Source: DAOTVD01 sp034437075 | Lineage (GTDB): Bacteria > Chloroflexota > Anaerolineae > Aggregatilineales > J027 | Assembly: GCA_034437075.1 (NCBI GenBank) | Contig: DAOTVD010000134.1 | Span: 1-7,937 of the forward strand | Reading direction: 5' to 3' | DNA length: 7,937 nt | Part shown: positions 1-5,572 of the stretch, piece by piece | Layout: the number at the start of each line of letters is the position of its first letter | How positions within the stretch are numbered: the first letter of the stretch is position 1 | Notes under the pieces: model-generated | Databases searched by the model: none | Told to the model about the DNA's origin: nothing | What the model saw: the letters and a program-made list of their open reading frames with translations, nothing else | Made by a program: the position numbers and the translations under genes

Positions 1-260
1 GCGTGCATCTGGGCTGTGCGAGCGCGGCTGCCGACAAACTCGCCATCCAGACCATGCTCGGCGCGGCCCAATACGCGGCCGCCAGCGATGAGAGCGTCGC
101 CACCTTGCGCGCGCAGGTCACCAGCCCCGGCGGCACCACCGCCGAAGCGCTCTATCACCTGGAAAAAGGCGGCCTACGCCACACCATCGCACGGGCGGCC
201 TGGGCCGCTTACCAGCGCAGCATCGCCCTGGGCGGTGGCACCCCGCGCAGCCCCGAATAA
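1..260 (+). CDS. proC: Pyrroline-5-carboxylate reductase, C-terminal part (5' end outside window)
   Basis: This is the last ~85 residues of ProC, the cytoplasmic enzyme that reduces pyrroline-5-carboxylate to proline with NAD(P)H. The reading frame is open from the window edge (first complete codon at 3) to TAA at 258-260. The fragment carries the C-terminal helical dimerisation domain typical of ProC: an AIQTMLGAAQ helix, the signature stretch VTSPGGTTAEAL, then LEKGGLR and a final helix ending AAYQRSIALG, close to where ProC enzymes usually end. The N-terminal Rossmann domain lies upstream and cannot be judged. The stop codon overlaps the ATG of the next small open frame (ATAATG), suggesting that a translationally coupled gene once followed. 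Identification rests on recognition of the conserved C-terminal signature. Confidence 0.9.
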   Translation, partial: VHLGCASAAADKLAIQTMLGAAQYAAASDESVATLRAQVTSPGGTTAEALYHLEKGGLRHTIARAAWAAYQRSIALGGGTPRSPE

Positions 261-385
261 TGGTGGGCTATATGATCGGCTATAGCGCGCCCGTGCTGGC
301 AGAATTCCGCGAGCGCCGCGCCACTACCCAAGCCGGGTTTCTGCTGCCGCATCTGCGCCCCGGCATGGCCCGCAAACCGGGCTAA
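260..385 (+). pseudogene. Truncated SAM-dependent methyltransferase N-terminus (remnant)
   Basis: A 41-codon frame starts at ATG 260-262, overlapping the proC stop by one base, and ends at TAA 383-385. Its middle, YSAPVLAEFRERRATTQAGF then LLPHLRPGM, resembles the N-terminus of class I SAM-dependent methyltransferases, in which an 'LLPHLRPGM' segment leads directly into the glycine-rich SAM-binding motif I (LLDxGCGPG). Here the similarity stops right after Met36, with ARKPG and a stop. I find no motif I in any + frame of the following DNA up to 440. The simplest reading is a gene deleted from motif I onward; it cannot encode an active methyltransferase. Alternatively it is a chance short ORF, but the similarity and the coupled start argue against that. 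The family assignment is from memory, not from an alignment. Confidence 0.5.
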
Positions 386-398
386 AATGGCTATGCTT

Positions 399-423
399 CG
401 CTATTGCGAGGGCGGCGATAGCG
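399..423 (+). other. GC-rich hairpin upstream of the baseplate J-like gene
   Basis: The arms CGCTATTGC (399-407) and GCGATAGCG (415-423) can pair over nine positions (eight Watson-Crick pairs and one T-G wobble) around a 7-base loop. No T-run follows, so it is not a standard intrinsic terminator. It lies 16 bases before the ATG at 440, where a leader structure could affect translation of a start codon with no obvious Shine-Dalgarno site. It could equally be part of a dispersed repeat left where the methyltransferase gene was lost. Confidence 0.4.
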
Positions 424-439
424 CGCTACGCTAAAGCTT

Positions 440-2023
440 ATGCATGATCCACACCCGACACCAGCCCGGCCAGACCCGCAGCATATTCAGGTGGTGCGCC
501 TGGAACCGTATGACGATGCAAATTCCGTGCGCGACCGGCTGCAATTTGCCGAGACGCGCCGCGTCTTGCTCGTTTTCCCCTCGCAACGCCGCATCCTGGC
601 GCGCAAGCTGGACTTATTGCTCATCCAACGCGAAGCCGCGCGGCGGCATCTGAGTATTGCCATCGTTTGCCAAGACCCAGACATCGCCACCCATGCCCGC
701 GAGATTGACCTGGCCTGTTTTCCGACCATCCAACAAGCGCGCGCTACGCGCTGGAAGCGCGGCACCGGGCGCGTCTTTGCCGAACGCCCCACAGATGCCC
801 CCGCCACACCTTATGATCTGATGCCGCGTGCCTCCCGGCTGAAAAATGCGCCATCGCGCCGCGCACGACGCCTAGCCCTGTTAGGTCACGCGGGGTTGGG
901 GCTAACGATGTTGGCCACCCTGGCTGTAATCTTCTTGGCCGCCATCCCCAGCGCGACCGTCCGCCTGACCCCGGCTATCGACGCGATTAACGAACCCATT
1001 ACCCTAACGGCAGATACGACGCTGCAACAGATCGACCCACGCGCGGGCTTGCTGCCCGCCCAGGAGATCGAAGTCGTGGCTCAGGGCGACACAGTCAGCT
1101 TACCCAGTAGCGGGCGCCAGCGGATCGAGGATAATGCCGCCGAGGGCCGGGTTACGTTGCGCAACGAGACCGACACACCGCAATTTATCCCCGGCGGGAG
1201 TGTGGTCAGCACCGCCGAAACACCCCCGGCGCGCTTTCGCACCCTGGCGGATGTGCCCTTGCCGGGCCAAAGTGGCGCCGAAGCCACCGTCGAAATCCTG
1301 GCTTTAGATGATACATTGGGCGTACGCGGCAATGTGCCCGCGCGCAGCATCACCCGCCTAGAGGGGCCACTTGAGACGGTCGTAAACGTTGAAAACGCCT
1401 CGCCTACCTTCGGCGGTGGCCCGGTCGAGCAGGCGCTTGTCACCCAAGCCGACCATGACCGCCTGCTGACTCTGGCGCGGGCGGCTGTCCAACAAGCCGG
1501 GCGTAATCAACTCTTGCTGAGTCTGCCCACCGATGATCTATTTCTGGTGCCAGACTCGGTGCGCCTGGTGGAAGAACGCTCCGAGTGGACGATCTTTAGC
1601 GCGGGGATAGGCGAACCCACCGAAAGCGTCAGCTTAGATATGCGCGGGCTGGTGCGAGCCACGATTGTCGACCAAAATCAGGCCCGCCAATTGGCCTTGC
1701 TCGCCCTAAGCCAACGCTTGCCCCAGGGCCGCGAACTAGACGACGAATCGCTGCGTTATCGTCGCGAAGGAGGTCGCCTAGATGACCAGGGGCGCTATAC
1801 GTTTCAGATGTTTGTGGAAGGCAATTCGCCCTTTGCCATCGACCCGGAAGCCGTCGCGCAACGCATCAACGGCATGACACGCAGCGAAGCCGAACGCACC
1901 CTGCAAGAAGAATTACTGCTGGACCCACGCCATGCGCCGCAGATTGACATCGCGCCGTTTGATCTAGGCCGCCTGCCCTTTTTGCCCGTGCGTATTCGGG
2001 TCATTGTGGAGCGCGGCGGATGA
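440..2023 (+). CDS. Membrane-anchored baseplate J-like protein
   Basis: A 527-residue protein of unknown cellular role. Residues ~15-115 form a soluble N-terminal domain with alternating strands and helices (RVLLVFP, LDLLLIQREA, IAIVCQDPDIATHA). A basic linker (PSRRARR, 138-144) precedes one hydrophobic segment at ~145-170, so the N-terminus is probably inside and the rest outside the cytoplasmic membrane. The exterior part starts ATVRLTP and includes a stretch like baseplate J/gp47 proteins: EGRVTLRNETDTPQFIPGGSV (~235-255), a FRTLADVPLP segment and GVRGNVPARSI (~294-304). Known phage J proteins are baseplate wedge subunits without a membrane anchor, so the name reflects domain similarity only; no other phage gene is nearby. 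ATG 440 has no clear ribosome-binding site and no in-frame ATG precedes it. The stop overlaps the ruvX start (ATGA), implying coupled translation. Confidence 0.8.
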   Translation: MHDPHPTPARPDPQHIQVVRLEPYDDANSVRDRLQFAETRRVLLVFPSQRRILARKLDLLLIQREAARRHLSIAIVCQDPDIATHAREIDLACFPTIQQARATRWKRGTGRVFAERPTDAPATPYDLMPRASRLKNAPSRRARRLALLGHAGLGLTMLATLAVIFLAAIPSATVRLTPAIDAINEPITLTADTTLQQIDPRAGLLPAQEIEVVAQGDTVSLPSSGRQRIEDNAAEGRVTLRNETDTPQFIPGGSVVSTAETPPARFRTLADVPLPGQSGAEATVEILALDDTLGVRGNVPARSITRLEGPLETVVNVENASPTFGGGPVEQALVTQADHDRLLTLARAAVQQAGRNQLLLSLPTDDLFLVPDSVRLVEERSEWTIFSAGIGEPTESVSLDMRGLVRATIVDQNQARQLALLALSQRLPQGRELDDESLRYRREGGRLDDQGRYTFQMFVEGNSPFAIDPEAVAQRINGMTRSEAERTLQEELLLDPRHAPQIDIAPFDLGRLPFLPVRIRVIVERGG

Positions 2024-2493
2024 GCGCACGCTTCGATTTTGGCAACCCCGTGTTGGGCATCGACCATGGCGATAAGGTCATCGGGCTGGCGATTTCGCGC
2101 CGGGGCGCCCTGGCCGAGCCCTTGGGGCTCATCCACCGCAAAAGCAAACGCCAAGATTTCGCACGCCTAAACGAGATCATCCAGCGCGAAAAGGTCGTGG
2201 CCTTGGTGGTGGGCTTGCCCCCGCGCCCGCCGCATCTGGCCGACGAGCCAGGCGCGCAACAGGCCAAAACCCTGCGCTGGGTGGCGCATCTGGCCGCCGC
2301 CGTTGACCTGCCGATCTACTTATGGGATGAAGGGCTCAGCACTATGGAAGCCCACGAGCGCCTGACGGACGCGGGCGCGCGCATACCGGGCCGCGTGGAT
2401 GCCCACGCCGCAGCGGTGATCTTGCAAGCTTGCCTGGATGCCGACACGCCCCCAGGGCGGTATACGCCCCCAGAGGAAAACCCGGATGCATAA
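2020..2493 (+). CDS. ruvX: Putative Holliday junction resolvase RuvX/YqgF family
   Basis: A 157-residue protein of the YqgF RNase H-like family, which acts in resolving recombination intermediates and in pre-16S rRNA processing. Family landmarks are in order: GIDHGDKVIGLAIS (residues 13-26) with Asp15, VVGLP (63-67), WDEGLST (102-108) with Glu104, and RVDAHAAAVILQACLD (125-140) with Asp127, so the three acidic catalytic positions are present. Length is normal for the family. Two usual basic residues are missing: the Arg of the GxKRIG motif is Val20, and the Arg of DER(F/L)(S/T)T is Gly105. Translation is coupled to the preceding baseplate J-like gene by an ATGA overlap and the gene runs 8 bases into the next one. 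The family is clear; full enzyme activity is less certain because of those substitutions. Confidence 0.85.
   Translation: MSARFDFGNPVLGIDHGDKVIGLAISRRGALAEPLGLIHRKSKRQDFARLNEIIQREKVVALVVGLPPRPPHLADEPGAQQAKTLRWVAHLAAAVDLPIYLWDEGLSTMEAHERLTDAGARIPGRVDAHAAAVILQACLDADTPPGRYTPPEENPDA
2472..2476 (+). promoter_or_regulatory. Ribosome-binding site for the pyrophosphatase-like gene
   Basis: AGAGG inside the ruvX coding sequence lies 9 bases before ATG 2486. It supports choosing this start over an in-frame ATG at 2438, which would add 16 proline/arginine-rich residues with no counterpart in the pyrophosphatase fold. Confidence 0.5.
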
Positions 2494-2923
2494 TACGCAA
2501 TTTTGGCTGGCGCTAGATCGTTTGCTCATCGCTTGCCAGGTCATTATCAATCACCCAAAAGGCAGCCCCCATCCCCAAGACCCAAACCATGTTTACCCGG
2601 TGGATTACGGCTATCTGCGCGAGACGCGCAGCAGCGGCGGCGCCAGCCTGGATATTTTCGTCGGCAAAGGGCCATCGAACCCAGTCGGGGTGGTGGGGAT
2701 CATCAATCTGGTGAATTTAGTACATCGCGAAGCGGACATGAAGCTCTTGGTGCGCTGCAACTCGGCAGAAACGCAGGCGGTTCTGGCTTTTTTGAATGCC
2801 CATTGGCAATATGCGCTGTACATCCCCCGCCCCACTGCGCTTCCTTATACCCAACACAATACCCAACACACCCCACCCCCCCAGGATGACCCTGAGCGCA
2901 CCGAGCCGCGTCCCCTACGCTGA
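2486..2923 (+). CDS. Inorganic pyrophosphatase-like protein with incomplete active site
   Basis: A 145-residue protein resembling the soluble (family I) inorganic pyrophosphatase fold: INHPKGS near residue 21, then YPVDYGYL (37-44), SSGGASLDIFVG (49-60) and VNLVHREADMKLL (76-88). In classical enzymes the corresponding places carry DGDPxD and a D...D-K motif that bind metal and pyrophosphate. Here only the last Asp of the first motif (Asp56) and the Asp84/Lys86 pair survive; the first two aspartates read Gly51 and Ala53, and an Asn77 sits near the place of another. Pyrophosphate hydrolysis is therefore doubtful and a related or binding role is possible. The last ~25 residues (QHNTQHTPPP...) are low-complexity and probably disordered. 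The start at 2486 overlaps the end of ruvX by 8 bases, so the two are likely co-translated. Confidence 0.7.
   Translation: MHNTQFWLALDRLLIACQVIINHPKGSPHPQDPNHVYPVDYGYLRETRSSGGASLDIFVGKGPSNPVGVVGIINLVNLVHREADMKLLVRCNSAETQAVLAFLNAHWQYALYIPRPTALPYTQHNTQHTPPPQDDPERTEPRPLR
2847..2870 (+). repeat. 12-bp perfect tandem duplication inside coding sequence
   Basis: ATACCCAACACA occurs twice in direct tandem (2847-2858 and 2859-2870), encoding the repeated TQH part of the low-complexity tail of the pyrophosphatase-like protein. A run of seven C (2876-2882) follows. The in-frame unit length suggests a slippage product without frame effect. Confidence 0.8.
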
Positions 2924-2943
2924 CGCGGCGCCCGCCATATGTG

Positions 2944-2973
2944 ATGCCATCCACCAACCGAGCATGGTATAAT
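2944..2973 (+). promoter_or_regulatory. Extended -10 sigma70-type promoter for the flippase-like/glycosyltransferase pair
   Basis: A perfect TATAAT lies at 2968-2973, preceded by TG one base upstream (TGGTATAAT, an extended -10). A 4/6 match to TTGACA (ATGCCA, 2944-2949) sits 18 bases upstream. Transcription would start near 2980, leaving a leader of about 30 bases before the ATG at 3012. The site falls in the 88-bp gap after the pyrophosphatase-like gene, so the two downstream genes can be expressed independently of the ruvX cluster. Confidence 0.7.
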
Positions 2974-3011
2974 ATCGGCCCAGTTAACCACCAATCCGAA
3001 GTTTACAGCCC

Positions 3012-4055
3012 ATGAGCCAAGCCCGTTTGAAACAATCTGGCCTGTTTATCCTGAGCCTCATTATCAGCCTGGGTGCACTATACGTCCTCATACGTGGGGA
3101 CATCGACGTGCTACAAGATGAAATCGCAGATGGGCGCTACGGCTATACTGTGCCAACCGTCATTTTATTCGTCCTGGGATTGATTGCGCGCGGCTACCGT
3201 TGGCGCGTTTTGCTAGGCTATAAAACCACGACATGGCATGCTTTTCACATCATGAACGTGGGGTACATGCTCAATAATCTACCCTTGCGCGTAGGCGAAC
3301 TCGCGCGCGCCTGGATGACCACACGCCTCACCCCGCCGATTGCCTTCTTTACCTCGATTAGCTCGATTGTGGTGGAACGTCTGCTCGATCTCGCGGCGGT
3401 GGTGGTGCTACTGTCCATCTCGCTCATCTTGCTGGATGTACCCCAATTTTGGACGGGGGTCGGGGTCGCAGTCGGTGCCATTACGATTATCGGGTTTAGT
3501 ATGTTGATCTATTTCGCCCATCATCGCGAGCTACCGCACCGCATCCTGTCCTGGGCCATGCGACGCATGCGCCCCTTGCAACGCCTGAATCTGGTGGAAT
3601 GGCTCGATCATTTTCTGGATGGCCTAGAACCACTGACCAATGCCCGCTTGCGCACCGAAGCCATCGCCTGGACGATTATCGCCTGGGCTTTGTCGGTCAT
3701 TAGCGGATATGTGCTGATGTTGGTCTTCTTTGAGGAGGGCAACTGGGGGGCCATCATGCTGACCATCGTGATGCTCGCGCTAGCCATCGCCATCCCGGCC
3801 ATGCCCGGCAATCTGGGCACTTTCGAAGCCGCTGGCGTAGCGGGCCTGTGGCTAGCCGGGGTCATCGAAGCCATTAGCGCACCAGAGAATGCGCCTGCCC
3901 TCGCATTCGCAGTGCTGCTGCATGCCATCACCATTGCTGGCTACATACTCTTGGGGATGGTCGGGCTATGGAGTGAACAACTATCTGTGTCCCAGTTGCG
4001 CGCAGGCGTCCAAAGTACTACAGATGATACGATAGCCCCCGCAGCCCCAACATAA
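3012..4055 (+). CDS. Lysylphosphatidylglycerol synthase TM-region / flippase-like membrane protein
   Basis: A 347-residue polytopic inner-membrane protein of the UPF0104/'LPG synthase TM region' family, whose members are thought to move or handle lipid-linked substrates. Hydrophobic segments are visible near residues 10-28, 45-60, 112-140, 150-168, 218-239, 247-265 and 298-320. Family-typical motifs are RGYRWRVLLG (60-69), the conserved NNLPLRVGELARA (88-100), SSIVVERLLDLA (117-128) and AIPAMPGNLGTFEAAGVAG (260-278). It lacks the C-terminal aminoacyl-transferase domain of MprF, so it is not a complete LPG synthase. The ATG at 3012 is about 30 bases downstream of a strong promoter and has only a weak purine stretch ahead of it. 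A glycosyltransferase follows after about 20 bp in the same direction; together they suggest assembly or transport of a glycosylated lipid. The substrate is unknown. Confidence 0.85.
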   Translation: MSQARLKQSGLFILSLIISLGALYVLIRGDIDVLQDEIADGRYGYTVPTVILFVLGLIARGYRWRVLLGYKTTTWHAFHIMNVGYMLNNLPLRVGELARAWMTTRLTPPIAFFTSISSIVVERLLDLAAVVVLLSISLILLDVPQFWTGVGVAVGAITIIGFSMLIYFAHHRELPHRILSWAMRRMRPLQRLNLVEWLDHFLDGLEPLTNARLRTEAIAWTIIAWALSVISGYVLMLVFFEEGNWGAIMLTIVMLALAIAIPAMPGNLGTFEAAGVAGLWLAGVIEAISAPENAPALAFAVLLHAITIAGYILLGMVGLWSEQLSVSQLRAGVQSTTDDTIAPAAPT

Positions 4056-4064
4056 ACAACCATC

Positions 4065-4070
4065 AAAGGA
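4065..4070 (+). promoter_or_regulatory. Ribosome-binding site deciding the glycosyltransferase start
   Basis: AAAGGA lies 5 bases before ATG 4076 but only 2 bases before the adjacent in-frame ATG at 4073. The spacing favours 4076 as the initiation codon. Confidence 0.55.
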
Positions 4071-4075
4071 TCATG

Positions 4076-5284
4076 ATGTCCGCCAAAAAACCGCTCAAAA
4101 TTCTGATAGCCCTGCAATATTATCTGCCGCATCGTACCGGGGTGCCCTTGCACATCCAGCGCGTGGCCGAGCGCCTAGCCGAACGTGGACACGAAGTCAC
4201 CGTCGTGGCGGCACGCCATAGCCCCGATTTACCGCGTGACGAGGAGACGATCAATGGCGTGCGCGTGGTGCGCCTGTGGGCAGCGTTGCGTGTCAGTCGC
4301 GGGATGATTATGCCCGCGTATCCCTGGGCGTTGTGGTTTTTCTTGCGCAGTTATGATGTCGTCTGGCTGAGCACACCCATGCTAGAGACATCTCTGGCGG
4401 CGGTTGTGGCGCGCTTCACGAAAACTGGCCTCATCTCCACCCATCACGGCGATTTGGTGCTTCCGCCTGGCACCTTTAACCGCTTCGTGGAGCGCTTTAC
4501 CTATTGGCATTATGCCTACATGGCCAAACGCGCCGACCGGCTCATCGCCTATAGCCAGGATTACGCCGACAATAGCTACTACCTGCAACCGTATATGGAC
4601 AAGGTGCGCCCTATTTACCCGCCCATCGTCATCCCAGAGCCGCGCCCCGAAAAAGTGGCCGCATTGCGCGAGCGTTGGTCACACCTAAACAACCCGGTGA
4701 TTGGGTTCGCGGGGCGCTTTGTGCGCGAAAAACGCCCCGACCTGGCCATCAAAGCCCTGGATGTGGTCATGCAGCGCTACCCGCATGTGCGCCTAGTCTT
4801 CGCGGGCCAATACGACATCACCTACGAGGATACCTGGAATACCTCGCAAGACCTCATCGCCCAATACGCCGAGCATCTGGTCTTTCTGGGCCAAATCGAA
4901 TCGCCCGAAGAACTCGCGGATTTTTACGCCGCATGTGATGTACTGGTGCTGACCAGCGACACAGAATGCTTCGCGCTGGTGCAAGTCGAAGCGATGTTAT
5001 GCGGTACACCCGTCGTCATGACCGACATCCCCGGCGGGCGTGTTCCGGTGCGCGAAACAGGGATGGGCAAACTCGCCAAACGAGGCGACGCGCAGTCGAT
5101 TGGCGAAGCGCTTTTGGATGTGCTCGAACACCGCGCACAGTATACCCAACCACGTGAGGAAGTGCGGGCCGTTTTCGACATCGAACGCACGGTTGATATG
5201 TATGAAGAAGAACTTTATCAGGCAGCACAGCGCAGCGGCAAACCCCACCGCCGCGAGCAGCCTAAGGCTTTTCCAGAAAAATAA
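4076..5284 (+). CDS. GT4-type (GT-B fold) glycosyltransferase
   Basis: A cytoplasmic or membrane-associated retaining glycosyltransferase of the GT4 type, moving a sugar from a nucleotide donor to an unknown acceptor. Counting from the chosen start (402 residues), the N-terminal acceptor domain shows the Gly-containing loop YYLPHRTGVPLHIQRVAERL (residues 15-34) and a THHGD segment near 122-126. The donor domain starts around VIGFAGRFVREKRPDLAIKA (208-227) and ends with the E-x7-E signature (Glu297 and Glu305, within TECFALVQVEAMLCGTPVV), which binds the donor sugar and phosphates. Length fits the family. In-frame ATGs occur at 4073 and 4076; spacing from AAAGGA favours the second. The gene follows the flippase-like gene closely and probably shares its promoter. 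Donor and acceptor sugars cannot be read from sequence; other GT-B families are less likely. Confidence 0.9.
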   Translation: MSAKKPLKILIALQYYLPHRTGVPLHIQRVAERLAERGHEVTVVAARHSPDLPRDEETINGVRVVRLWAALRVSRGMIMPAYPWALWFFLRSYDVVWLSTPMLETSLAAVVARFTKTGLISTHHGDLVLPPGTFNRFVERFTYWHYAYMAKRADRLIAYSQDYADNSYYLQPYMDKVRPIYPPIVIPEPRPEKVAALRERWSHLNNPVIGFAGRFVREKRPDLAIKALDVVMQRYPHVRLVFAGQYDITYEDTWNTSQDLIAQYAEHLVFLGQIESPEELADFYAACDVLVLTSDTECFALVQVEAMLCGTPVVMTDIPGGRVPVRETGMGKLAKRGDAQSIGEALLDVLEHRAQYTQPREEVRAVFDIERTVDMYEEELYQAAQRSGKPHRREQPKAFPEK

Positions 5285-5381
5285 TTACCCCTCCCCATCC
5301 CCCTCCCCGAATTCAGGGAGGGGCCATTATGCGCACGAGTAAGTTCTCCCCCTGAATTCGGGGGGAGCTAGAGGGGGGTAA
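5285..5381. repeat. Palindromic MITE-like repeat with two GAATTC-centred hairpins
   Basis: A ~97-bp element begins right after the glycosyltransferase stop codon. It is bounded by TTACCCC (5285-5291) and its inverse GGGGTAA (5375-5381). Inside are two G/C-rich stem-loops: 5300-5307 with 5316-5323 (8 bp, CCCCTCCC/GGGAGGGG) and 5346-5352 with 5361-5367 (7 bp, CTCCCCC/GGGGGAG), each with GAATTC in its centre. The two halves are also roughly inverse copies of each other (CCCCGAATTCAGGG versus CCCTGAATTCGGGG), so the whole element is an imperfect palindrome. No transposase frame fits in it, so any mobility would be in trans. No convincing target-site duplication is visible. The hairpins may also act as a transcription stop or mRNA 3'-end protector for the upstream operon. 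Confidence 0.7.
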
Positions 5382-5434
5382 AATCAAGACGGTATCCTTT
5401 TCGACAAAAGCAAGCGGCATAGTTAAATACTTGG

Positions 5435-5456
5435 AAAAGCCTAAGACGGATTAGGC
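5435..5456 (-). terminator. Weak second terminator-like hairpin for the glutamate dehydrogenase transcript
   Basis: The arms GCCTAA (5439-5444) and TTAGGC (5451-5456) form a 6-bp stem with a 6-base loop. Read on the - strand the stem is followed by TTTT (complement of 5435-5438). It lies beyond the stronger terminator and could act as a backup. The short stem and tract keep confidence modest. Confidence 0.35.
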
Positions 5457-5517
5457 CAACAAAAACCAACGAGCGGCTTTTGCTGTTTCAGAAAATAATC
5501 GCACAACCAAGAGGTTT

Positions 5518-5548
5518 CCAAAAAACAACAAGGGGCTTAAGCCCCTTG
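5518..5548 (-). terminator. Intrinsic terminator of the glutamate dehydrogenase gene
   Basis: CAAGGGGC (5529-5536) and GCCCCTTG (5541-5548) form an 8-bp stem with a TTAA loop, together a perfect 20-bp palindrome. On the - strand it is followed by TTG and six T (complement of 5520-5525), the classic intrinsic terminator layout. It starts about 25 bases past the dehydrogenase stop codon. Confidence 0.85.
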
Positions 5549-5572
5549 CTAGAAACCTGTTCGCACCACCGA

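Noticed and set aside
404..432. Possible promoter TTGCGA / TACGCT with 17-bp spacing before ATG 440
   Set aside because: The -10 box matches only 3/6 and it would make the gene leaderless; not strong enough to list as a feature.
387..434. 15-codon frame between the methyltransferase remnant and the baseplate J-like gene
   Set aside because: It has no ribosome-binding site, overlaps the hairpin, and is too short to support without conservation data.
440..2023. Prophage or contractile injection system suggested by the baseplate J-like domain
   Set aside because: No sheath, tube, spike, tape-measure or other phage tail gene is in the window; the protein has its own membrane anchor and housekeeping neighbours.
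5285..5381. Intrinsic terminator of the glycosyltransferase gene
   Set aside because: The stems are strong but no T-run follows either of them on the + strand, and the inverse ends fit a repeat element better.
5285..5572. CRISPR array or tRNA in the convergent intergenic region
   Set aside because: No regularly spaced direct repeats and no cloverleaf; the symmetry is inverted, not direct.
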